From: Leptodontidium sp. MPI-SDFR-AT-0119
Taxonomy: Eukaryota > Ascomycota > Leotiomycetes > Helotiales > Leptodontidiaceae
Assembly (NCBI GenBank): GCA_020726505.1
Contig: JAHLEZ010000016.1
Span: 558,001-622,000 of the forward strand
Direction: 5' to 3'
DNA: 64,000 nt
Below, one piece after another: positions 10,620 to 20,349 of this stretch; positions within the stretch are counted from its first letter, which is position 1, and each line of letters begins with the position of its first letter. The notes beneath the pieces were generated by a model. It saw only the letters and a list, made by a program, of their open reading frames with translations, searched no databases and had not been told where the DNA came from. The position numbers and the translations under genes are program-made.

Positions 10620-11340
10620 CCCTTAAAACTACTAAAGCTTCGTACGACACTTATTCGCTATATATACTCCTAACTTTTAGTAACACACGCAGGGATTAAA
10701 AAGATAAAGGCATTACTTAGTCGTAAATACTATTAAAATAGCCTTACTATAGACATAGCTCAATACGTGGCAAACTACAGTTATTCCTGATAAAAGGCCC
10801 GCAGGGATAAGACTCTTAGTTTCTTATACCCCTTACTAATCCTTACTCGTCCGTATTAACACCTTACGATAGACTTTACGAAGCTACTACTAGACAAGCA
10901 CGGCTATAACTTCACTATAATTATCGTGGACTACTTGTTTAAGAAACTAGTCTTAATACCTTATAATAATATAATTATAACTAAAGGGATAATTACGCTC
11001 TTCCTCGTCTATTAGACTCGCTATTTCGGCATACTAGAGTTTATCGTCTCGGACTAAAGCCCTTAATTTGTCTTTACCTTTTAGAAAGAGTATTACCGGA
11101 TTTTAGGTACTAAGGTTAAGCTTACGATAATATATAACCTAAATATAAACGGCTAAATAAAAGTAACGACTTCGCCCCTTTTATTATTACTACTAAGACA
11201 ATTAGAGCGACCTCTTATTTATTATAGACATTATATAGTTTACCTTGCCTCACGATTCTCTCAGTAACTTGACTCCTTTTTAGCTACTTAACGGCGTGGA
11301 GCCAAGAACCTCTTAGGACCTAGTGAACCTAGAACCACCG
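10620..11340 (+). pseudogene. gypsy integrase remnant
   Basis: The plus strand reads IDFTKLLLDKHGYNFTIIIVDY near 10870-10935, matching the first catalytic-Asp block of Ty3/gypsy integrases (DFITGLPPS...ILVVVDR). YWTRYFGILEFIVSD follows near 11012-11055, matching the second Asp block. Upstream an HAG-like zinc-binding histidine stretch is visible around 10690. Stops and loss of key codons fit RIP. Confidence 0.75.
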
Positions 11341-11748
11341 GCTATAGTAATAAAGAAACTTAACCGCAAAGAGGCTTTATAAGTGGCCTCGCGTATAAAG
11401 GAAGTTATAGAAGTTACACAGTCGTTATTAAGGGCCTAATAAGAGAAAATAGAACGGCTGGCTAATTATAGTCGCTGTGCCGTCGACTAAGACGTTAGCG
11501 ACTTAGTGCTAGTCGACACTCAGAACTAGAATATTAACTGACCTTTAAAGAAGCCCTTTAATAAGTAGTATAGCCTAATTAAAGTATTCGCTAAGGAAGG
11601 AGAGAGTTAGAGAGTTAAGCTCCCGGAGGACTAGTAAATTTATCTTGTCTTTTACTTGTACTCGCTCTGTAAGTACGTTAATAACCCCTTACCTAGACAA
11701 GCTAGAGTTACACTAGCACTTATTTAACTGTTACCTAAGTAAGATAAG

Positions 11749-11850
11749 TGGGAAATTAAAGGCATTCTTGGCTCTAAGGTTATGCGGAATAAGTTATTTT
11801 ATTATATTAAGTGGCTAGGCGCCGACGAAGACTTAGAGTAGTACTTATAC
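11749..11850 (+). other. Chromodomain remnant at the C-terminus of the gypsy polyprotein
   Basis: The conceptual translation WEIKGILGSKVMRNKL then FYYIKWLGADEDLE fits the chromodomain pattern (yeVekIldsR...yLvKWkGy...). It lies just before the 3' LTR, the place where chromoviruses carry it. In the family it recognises histone marks and guides integration to heterochromatin. The stop after DLE lies where the domain's conserved Trp (WEP) is expected, consistent with RIP. Confidence 0.68.
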
Positions 11851-11882
11851 TTAGATATTATAATAACTCTATATATAATTAA

Positions 11883-12184
11883 TGTTACGACCTACGATGC
11901 GCCTCGTATTCTAACCGACACGGGCTCGTAGCATCGCTGGCTATGCGACGACGCTAAGCCTAATAGGGGAGACTAGGTGGCGAGCCTGCGACATGTTGAT
12001 GCGAATGGCATTCGACTACGCTAGGCCCCATTAGGAGGGTCCTTCATGTATTTATACTCGAGCTCCCTCCTACAGAGAGCTCTCCTTTTCTCCTTGTCTT
12101 TTCTTCTCGATTCTGAGCGTAGCTTTAGGCCCAAATACAAAGCTAGAGTCAACTCGACGTATCAACCTCTTGCCAGCCGTAACA
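11883..12184 (+). repeat. 3' LTR of the gypsy element, little mutated
   Basis: 302 bp with intact TGTTACG and CGTAACA ends, followed by the AGTTC duplication. It is visibly richer in CA/TG and GC than the 5' LTR. It ends 69 bp before the ATG of the next gene, so it could supply a promoter (TATTTATAC near 12049) or sit in that gene's 5' UTR. Confidence 0.93.
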
Positions 12185-12253
12185 AGTTCGCGGTCGCAGT
12201 CAACTCTTCGCATCGCCCGCTATCTATTTGCAAGTGATCGCCATATCGAGAAA

Positions 12254-13147
12254 ATGTTGGATCTTGACCGGGACTCACCCGTCGGACACCAAGGCGGCAT
12301 CGAGACGGTGAGCGTCGGAATGTTCGAGGCTGGTGGTGATGCTGGCGGCGGTTTCCACGTATTCAATCTTGCACCAGATCAATACCACCGTGCCGAAGCG
12401 CTTCAACGTACCGGCGCTATCGACATCACTTGTAGCCTCGAAAAAGTCGTCCACGGGGCCATGTCTGCCGACAGCGACCGCTATGCGACTCTGATGGTCA
12501 TGCAGTGGTTGTTCCAACCCAAGGGGTCGCGACGCATTTCCGAGGCCACCATCGAGCTTCTGTTCGAGGCAGCTTCGGGGGGCGGCGACATTGAGGTTGA
12601 GAAGATCTCGTTTCTCGACACGTACAGTCTCATGCCGACGACACAAGAGGAATCTGTCACCAAGGGCGGAGACGCTACTGTGGGCGCTGAGCAATTCGCC
12701 AAGCTCGACGTGACTGCCAAGTGGGAGAAGACGGTCAAACAGACAACCTCACACGCGATAAACCTGATCGGTGGGAAGCGTCTTGTCAACAACAGACCCC
12801 CAAACCGGATCGCGACGTGGACTCTCTCTGAGAACCAGTCGCAACACACCGGGATTCCTGCTTCGCTGAAGGTCGCAGTGCTGGTTTCTAGAGACGACCG
12901 GGAGAAGTTCTTTTGCAGACTGGCTGTTACATGCAAGACTGACTGGGCGACGGCCGCTCAAAGCCTTTTCAAGAAGATCCCCAAGGATGATGATATCATT
13001 TTCCAGCCGAACCCTAATGACAAGGGGACTCGCCCGAATAAGAATGTGACATACGGCGACGAGGAGCTGGGCAGCATCGATCTCAATGAGTTTTGTGATG
13101 TCACGTACAGGACAGTCATCAAAGATGGGCAGAAGACCTACAAATAG
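12254..13147 (+). CDS. Conserved-looking fungal protein of unknown function, 297 aa
   Basis: The start is the first ATG inside host DNA, 65 bp after the end of the AGTTC duplication. The frame is open upstream into the LTR, but only through a TTG codon, so that part is not trusted. The protein begins MLDLDRDSPVGHQGG. It has no signal peptide or membrane segment that I can see and no enzyme motif I recognise. The central part is a mix of short beta-like segments (IDITCSLEKVVHG, EATIELLFEAA); a later segment reads NRIATWTLSENQSQHTGIP, followed by a probable strand VAVLVSR; the C-terminus is lysine-rich. Codon use is GC-rich with no frameshift and no RIP. It lies in tandem, 877 bp upstream of the NLR-like gene start. 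I recall similar anonymous proteins in other fungi but cannot name a family; a role beside the NLR is inference only. Confidence 0.75.
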   Translation: MLDLDRDSPVGHQGGIETVSVGMFEAGGDAGGGFHVFNLAPDQYHRAEALQRTGAIDITCSLEKVVHGAMSADSDRYATLMVMQWLFQPKGSRRISEATIELLFEAASGGGDIEVEKISFLDTYSLMPTTQEESVTKGGDATVGAEQFAKLDVTAKWEKTVKQTTSHAINLIGGKRLVNNRPPNRIATWTLSENQSQHTGIPASLKVAVLVSRDDREKFFCRLAVTCKTDWATAAQSLFKKIPKDDDIIFQPNPNDKGTRPNKNVTYGDEELGSIDLNEFCDVTYRTVIKDGQKTYK

Positions 13148-13415
13148 TGTATCAAGAGATCGTTTCTACTATATCCATTTTTTGTAATGTCTTTTCACTT
13201 ACTGTAGTTTGCAAAAAAACAGTGTCACCCTTTCTTTGCACGCGCTTCGACGCTTTCACGCTTTCAAACCAATGTCGTACAACGATCCCTTGCTCTGCAT
13301 CTGGCCAGTTATCCACTGCCCGTGCTTGGCAGTTCTGACTTGACTATTCTAGTGAGTAAAGGTTACAGGTGTTGAGCAGCCTCAAATTGGCTTGACCTGA
13401 CGTGGAGGAACCTTA

Positions 13416-13621
13416 CGGAGGTACAGCTGTTATGTATTCCCCCCTGTTTTTGCTGGGGAACCCGGCTGCTGTGCAGCTTTCCTTATTAGAGTAGTAACTA
13501 CTCGGCGCCGTGGCTTGTGCGCACCAAATCTCTTGTTTGTTTATAACCCGATCAAGTAAAGTACACAGCAGCCGGGGTCCCCAGCAAAAACAGGGGGGAA
13601 TACATAACAGCTGTACCTCCG
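13416..13621. mobile_element. MITE with 58-bp inverted repeats
   Basis: 206 bp, TA on both sides (13414-13415 and 13622-13623), inverted repeats 13416-13473 and 13564-13621 starting CGGAGGTACAGCTGTTATG with a single mismatch. No coding content. The TA target and short length indicate a non-autonomous Tc1/mariner-type element. It sits between the 297-aa gene (stop 13147) and the NLR-like gene. The stretch 13148-13415 holds only 3' flank, with no other feature seen. Confidence 0.9.
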
Positions 13622-14024
13622 TATTCGATGCCTGATGCGGGATTAATGCACTTACAAGGGTGTGGCCGGGGCAGCTCAGCCGCCCGTGCTGTTACGGTAG
13701 CACCGGTGACCAAAAGCCTCACGCCAGGCCAGGGAGCGAGAAACTGCGCGATTCGGCTTTGCGGATTCCTGCCGCGAGCAGGGAGGGTGGGAGGGCGGCC
13801 AATCCGCTCTGACCTAAACCGTGGGGCTCCTCAGAGATCTCACAGACAGCGTTCTGAGGAATCAGGTCCTTCCACTTCACCAGTTCTAACAGCAAGGGCG
13901 GCCAAGCTGTAGCAAGGCTTCGATACGCAAGGCGCGGCTTCTAACCTCGACTCGAATCTTCGTTCTGAATGCCTATCTCCTCCCGGAAGCTGAGACAAGT
14001 CTTTTGATCACTCCATCCAGGACG
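13622..14024 (+). promoter_or_regulatory. Upstream region of the NLR-like gene
   Basis: 403 bp between the MITE and the chosen ATG, GC-rich and unmutated. A 94-codon frame at 13628-13912 has low-complexity composition and looks like chance. No TATA box is clear. It presumably carries the promoter and 5' UTR; inferred from position. Confidence 0.35.
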
Positions 14025-17000
14025 ATGGCGGACCCCGACTCCGCTGCTCAGGAGCATTCGCCTCCCGTGCCGGAAGTGCTACCTTCAGCTTCAGGCTCAA
14101 ATGCGCCAAATGATGGCGAGGAAGACGCAGCCAGCGTCGAGACCACAACAGCAGATCTGTTTTCGCAAAGTGAAGAAGACTCGCCGCATGACCCCAAATC
14201 CAAGCAACATAGACTTGGACTCGACATCAACTTTCCTTGGGGCTGGTCTGGTTCGTCGTATGACGATTATGAGTATGAGAATGATTCAACATGACGTCTT
14301 ACAAAGACAAATTCACTGATGATATAGTGTTGTTACCGTTCACGGTATCCGCGATGACTACAAAACTGCCTGGACCAATACAGCGGGCTCCTGGTGGGTG
14401 AAAGACGATCTCTTCAAAGACCTGTCGATTAGAGAGGTCGACTATTCGTATGAGATTGATGAGGAGTCAACTCTCTACGAGTCGAACGGCATCGTGCTGC
14501 TTGCAGGAAGACTTATTGCGGAATACGCCGAAGTTCGTGCGAAGCTGGAGGACGTAGGTTCTCCTGCATGCATGTTCCTGGAACGAACAATATTAATAAC
14601 AGCCGTCGTTTACAGACCGAAACCGACCGCCCCATCATATGGGTTTGCCATGATCTCGGAGGTATCATCGTAAAAGAGGTTATTTTTATTATTCTCAGCA
14701 AAACATGTTGGCACCTGTTAACGTTACCAGGCTCTATCCATAGCCATGAGCAACCCCGTAAAGTACGGGAAAATACCTATCCTAACTTCGGCAATTGTGA
14801 GTAACGAACCTTAGATTGGGACGGGAGTCATCCTAATGGTAGTATCAGATCTTCCTGGGCACACCGCATCGTTTCCAATCCACAGGCCACCTCGAGGACC
14901 AGCTACACAAATTGATTCTCCTCCCGGGCCCCGAGATAAGGGACATGTTGCTAAGTAAGGTTCAGCACCTCGCACGCCAGGTTGACAAGATCAATCAGCG
15001 GTTTCCCGCAACAAAGCTCCTGGATCGTGCTGCTATACTCAACGTCTTCTCCCAAAGCACCCGAGATAGCCTGAGACAAAATCCCGTCGACAAGAACACG
15101 CCCGAGGGCACAGATCCCAATGGCGATGATGATCTACCCGATCCAGTGACTCCATTCCCACGATACGGGCACCATTCTGGACAATCATTCGAAGCGGGCT
15201 TAAGAATACGATTGGACAATACCGATCATTTAGATCTCATCCGGGGTGAATTGAGTTTTGACCTTTGGTTTCCGGAAGTATCCAGCATCTTCAACGTGAG
15301 CGGCTGTCGTAAGTCTTGTCCTGTTGAGGGTAAATGATGTGGGGCCATATGCTAACCACGGATGAAATGTTAGCCATCGTGGTCAAGTATCGTATTATTA
15401 AGTACCAGGCGTGGCTTCTTTCTCTAGCGCCTCCAACCCGGTCCCTAGACACGTTCTTCGATCCCGTGCTGCCGAAACCTCCTGTTATGGCATGGATCCT
15501 CAAACAAGAACCGTACATCACTTTTTCCAAACTGAGCAATGGACCGAGACTTATGCAACTCCACGGAAATGGAAATTCTTCTATTGATATCTCGGAATTT
15601 TCCCGTCTCGTCTATTTCCACTATGACTCCGCTGCCACTCTCGGTGAATCTAGGAGGCAGCCTCATAAGACTATGATCTACTTTGAGTTTGACCAGCAGG
15701 ATCCCCGATATAACAGTATCTCGTCAATGTTGACGTACTTGATCAACTGCATCGCTTGGCGCTTTGGGGTTAACTACGTGGGCCTAATATCCACGGAGCT
15801 GTCCTTTTTGGACGACACGCGCGCCTGGTCACTCGACGACCTGTACCATGTGTATACGGCATTCAGGCGTAATATGCCGGCCACTAATAAGCTCGCCATC
15901 TTCATCAGTTGCTTTGACCAATGCCCTTTGGATCAGCGGCAATGGTTTCTCGAGCGTGTTCTGGAAGAGCAGAGTTACAGCGATGCAGAAGATCACATCG
16001 TTCTATCCACCTCCACTCGGGACGGTCTGGCCGTTGAATCGTTTCCTGATGAGGCGCGCATCAATCTCGACGATTGCCCCGCAATTGGTGTGTTGAGGGA
16101 CAGGTTGACCGAAGAACTCCAATCTGGTTTGATCGCTCTGATAGCAATGCGCCCAGTCTACAAGGATTTCCAACCACAGCTTGAGAACCTACTCAAGGAA
16201 TGTAGTGATGTTCCATATCTGGGACGAATCGTTCTGGCTTGGCTTGGTAACCACCATCGCGGAAAGCCAAAATCCGAGATAGCGGACAAGATCAGCAAAC
16301 TACTTCCCCTCACGACAGAGAATACCGTCCAGGTCATTATCTCCTCTTTGGCACCTGGACTCCAGTCAAGAGCTGAGAAGGTATTCAATTGGGTCAAACA
16401 TGCGTCAGAGCCGTGGTCACCCGAATCCCTGGTCGAAGCACTCGCTGTCCACGAGTTCCCCAACGAGGAGCCCTCTCTCAAGGACCTCGATATAGAAGGC
16501 ACGATGAGCGATATAGAAGAGGCGTTTGGCGGGATTATCACTGTCAAGAACCGCGATGTCAAGTTCAGCCACCCTTCATTCTACTACGTGCCCGAAGTAG
16601 GGATCAGCGGGAGTGCAGAAGAACGGGCTGCTAAAGTCAATAGCACCATAGCGGAATCGTGCTTGCGCTACTTTCAACTCAAGGGTGCACAAGAGCCACT
16701 AGCGGAGCTCTCTCCAGAAAACTTTGAAGAGAGCCCATGGGCGATGTCACTCGATGCAGTCGTCATATCTCACCCTAGGACCAGCATGGCTGAGTATGCC
16801 GTTCGATTCTGGCCCCAACACTACAAGGCCAGCGGGCAGTTCAAACCTAGTAAGCTAGTTCACAACTTGTTTGCTAGCAAGGAGGCTCGGACTGGCTGGG
16901 AAGTCCCTTTCCGGCACCTCTCCAATCCTTTTACTCGGATACAACGAAGAATACAACAAAGCTACTTCTCAACACTGCCAGTCCTTGCCATGCTGGGGCT

Positions 17001-20000
17001 GGAGGATTTAGTCGATGAAGAAGTCCAAGCCGAAAAGGGCCAGCCTTCGTTCGAGAAGAATTGCTGGTTTGCTATCACGGAGGCTGTTCGAGCCGGCAAC
17101 AAGGCAATAGTCCAACAGCTACTAGGACAGGTGAAGGTAGATGAGGAGGAGCTTCGAGTCGCTCTGTTTTGGGCCGCTGCGCGGGGCGACGCCAGTGTTA
17201 TGGACATCCTCATCGAGAAGATACCGAATCAGGAAACATTCCAATGGCCTGAGGGTATCATGGATCGAGCCGCTGCTACCGGACTGAATGGCGCTATTGC
17301 GGCGATGCTACTGTCTGGCTGCGATATCAATAAGACTGGCATTTTCTGCGAAGGGCCGCCAGCAGTGATCGTGGCTTGGCGAAACCGCGTCTCCACAATG
17401 GAGTTTCTGCTAAACTTGGAGCACAAACCGGACCTAGAAATCAGGGATAAAGATGGCGACACTCCACTTACAGCAGCGGCTATGGTAGGATGTCCTCGAA
17501 TGCTAGAGCTCCTTTGTCAAGCCGGCGCGAGCGTTACGGCGAAGAAAACCTCCAGCACCGGACCAGCGCAACTAGCAGTCCGAAGATGCATGCACAAGGC
17601 ACTCGACATTCTCCTCAAGACTGAAGCCGGTTCCAAGGGCGGTAAGAAGGATGACGATGACGATGGCGATGGCGGTGACGGCCTCTCACGCTCTTTGGGA
17701 AAACTACTGGTCACTGCAATTGACATGGGCTCACTAGGGTGCGTCCGTGTGCTACTCGCTCATGCGGCTGATCCGAATTTCGAGTACCCTGGTGGAACTG
17801 CTCTCTACAGAGCCGTTGCGGGAAACCATACGGACGTCGCCCGGCTGCTACTAGAACACGAGCCCAAGCCAGACATGGATGTGACCCCCCCAGGCTACAA
17901 GACGCTTTTGATGTGCGCTGTCAGTAACCGCAACACCGACCTTGTGTCTCTACTGATCGGGCACGGCGCCAAGGTGGACGTTGTTGATCCGAACAACGAC
18001 TTCTGCAAGACACCCCTCTCACTGGCTTGCCTCCAAGGGGACCTTGACACAGTGAAACTTCTCTTAGCACATCAGGCCGGCATTAACTACACCGGAGACA
18101 CCTCCGATGCGCCGTTGTTCAGTGCCCTCTACGGGTTCAACGTCGAAGTGGCAAAGCATTTATTGCAAGACGAAACAATCGACGTCATGTGGACAGCAGA
18201 TGACGGGATGAGCGCTCTTCATGCAGGGTGGCATGCCCCCAGTATCATCTCGGAACTGCTCAGGAGGGGCGTTCCGATCGATAGCCAAAGTGTCCTTGGA
18301 ACGGTACTGCACATAGCTACGACGGGTAATAGCCTAAAATCTATTAAAGTACTCCTTGCAAATGATCCCAAACCCGACCTGGACCCCGTGGTTGAAGACA
18401 GGGCTCCGCAGGAGGACGACAGAGGATGCACGCCTCTACAGCTGGCTTGCCTTTATTGTTTTCCCGTATGTGCCGAGATCCTTCTGAAAGCCGGCGCCAA
18501 TCCGAAATTCAAGAACAAGAACGGCGACGATGCTGTGGATATCTTGTTCCGGACAGAATCAGACTCGAAAGATGCCCAGGAATGTCTCAAATTGTTGTTG
18601 TCTGTGCCTTACAACGTGCCTCTAGACCAGGTCGACGAGCAAGGCCGGACCCGGCTTCATAATATCAAGGAGAAGACACTCGTATCAATAGTCCAGCTCA
18701 TGGTGGAAGCTGGCGCGCCTTTGGATAGCCAGGACCATGACGGATACACGCCTCTCGCCATCGCCATCAGCGAGAGCAACGAGAGCGTCGCCGAGTACCT
18801 CATTCAGCAAGGCGCCAGTCTCAACACATTCAGCCCTAGCTTCGGTAGTATGCTCCACCTTGCTGTCACCAAGGGTGCCTTGGGCTTTGTCAAATTGCTC
18901 GTAGACTCGGGCGCGGATGTGGAGACGCGTGATAGCGAGTCGCTGCTGTACACGGCGCTGGGCATCCAAGATGACTCAACACTCAAGAAGATGGTGCGGT
19001 ACCTTGTTGACGAAGCCAAGGTGCGAATCAACAAGTCGGGCAGCGGTCAGTTCGCGTATCCGATCATCCGGGCTGCGGATATGACCAGAACTAATCACCC
19101 TACCGGTGCGAAGATGCTCAAGTTCCTCATCAGGCGCAATGCCCAGCTGGATGTTGCCGATAGCCAAGGCCGCCGCGCTGTGCACCTCGCATGTACGTCG
19201 TGGGACAAGGAAGGCATCGAAGCCCTAGTCAAGGCTGGCGCGGAGATAGATGTGAAGGACAAGCTCGGCCGCAGGCCAATTCATTTTGCGTCAGCGCAGT
19301 TGGGTTCCTGCTTCAGCTACTTGTTGGACAAGTTCAAAGACACAGACGTCGACGTGGCCGACCACGACAACTGGACTCCGCTGCTGTGGGCGGCGCGCTC
19401 AGGCACCACCTACGCTGTCACCACGCTCGTCGAGAGAAGCGCTGACGTATGGGTTCGAGGCCACGCTTACGACGGGAGGGCCAACTGGTCAGCGCTGAAG
19501 CTGCTAAACTTTGCCAATCGTTCGGGCGAGTTGAGTAGCATCCTTGAACCCAAGGAGCGCACGAGGATCAATGCGGACGGCGAGAAGGAGGAGTGGAATG
19601 ACTCCTTCCACAAGATTAAGATTGGAGACAGGAAGGATGCCATGTGCAACAGCTGCCTCGTTGTCAGTATACCCCTTTTGACTGCAGACAAGCCGGGTGC
19701 TAACGATAATCGTGATGTGAAGCAAATTATCGGTATACAGTGGAAGTGCATCGAGTGCACTGACGATTTCTCGCTCTGCTTCAAGTGCTACGGCCACCAA
19801 TCCGATGTCCACGATTCGGAACATAGCTTCGAGGAGATTGAACCGCTGTATATTGAGGAAGCCAGGTCATCGGCTCACTCGAGCCCGAGATTAGACGATG
19901 CTATGCACGAAGAGCCTCGAGAGACGCCCGGAGATGAGGGCGAAAGAAATGCCAAAGACATCGTAGGCGGCGGTGATGATGCGGTGCCGTCTCCCGCCGA

Positions 20001-20052
20001 GAGTCTTGATAAACTAGATTTCGACCTTGATGCTATAGATATAGAGGAATAG
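14025..20052 (+). CDS. NLR-like protein: alpha/beta hydrolase, degenerate NACHT, ankyrin repeats, ZZ finger
   Basis: Proposed model: exons 14025-14272, 14328-14553, 14616-14678, 14731-14796, 14849-15308, 15374-19662, 19723-20052. All introns are GT...AG, 52-65 bp, most with CTAAC/CTGAT-like branch sites, and frame is kept across all seven exons to give 1,893 aa. Order: acidic disordered N-terminus (1-80); SesB-like hydrolase (about 84-340: VVTVHGIRDDY, WVCHDLGGIIVKE, IFLGTPHRF); NACHT-like region (about 395-770) with HGNGNSS for the P-loop, FISCFDQC as Walker B-like, and FSHPSFYY ending the winged helix; about 15-18 ankyrin repeats (about 930-1710); ZZ zinc finger with Cys 1779, 1782, 1793, 1796, 1803, 1806; acidic tail. 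Family knowledge: such fungal STAND/NLR proteins sense non-self or stress and signal through the N-terminal domain. Asp171 occupies the usual Ser nucleophile position, and the P-loop lacks GK[ST]. Intron 3 has a weak GTTATT donor. Confidence 0.88.
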
Positions 20053-20252
20053 GGGGATTTCTCACAGCATAATGTTTGTCTGTCGCTTATAGCGAAGGTA
20101 CCGACGCTTGCGCCAAAAGATGCTCCCACATGACTTCTAATAACATTAAACCTTGCAATCTGTAGGGAAATTATTGATAATTCGAGAAAGGAAGACGACT
20201 GGGAAAGCTAATGAAACCAAAAAAAGAAAGAAAAAAAGGGGGGAAAAGAAAG

Positions 20253-20308
20253 TGAAAGGAAAGGAAAGGAAAGGAAAGGAAAGGAAAGGAAAGGAAAGGA
20301 AAGGAAAG
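20253..20308 (+). repeat. AAAGG pentanucleotide microsatellite
   Basis: About eleven perfect GAAAG/AAAGG units lie downstream of the NLR-like stop. The surrounding 20053-20349 is 3' flank with purine-rich runs and no gene. Confidence 0.95.
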
Positions 20309-20349
20309 CCTCGCGTGTTTATTAATCAGAGCGTTACATAGGTAATGTA

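Larger units (their letters stand above)
2039..12184 (+). mobile_element. Ty3/gypsy chromovirus, RIP-degraded, with three nested insertions
   Basis: Two directly repeated 302-bp LTRs (2039-2340 and 11883-12184) start TGTTACG and end CGTAACA or its RIP form. They are flanked by the 5-bp duplication AGTTC (2034-2038 and 12185-12189), so this is one insertion event. Inside, in order, remnants of gag, reverse transcriptase/RNase H, integrase and a chromodomain can be read on the plus strand. The 10,146-bp length is inflated by a Tc1 element (3079-4337), a small LTR element (5607-7773) and a solo LTR (10057-10358). Dense RIP makes every retroelement frame non-functional. Confidence 0.93.

Noticed and set aside
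12275..12961. Minus-strand frames of 139, 151 and 70 codons
   Set aside because: Shadows of the plus-strand 297-aa gene; no family pattern.
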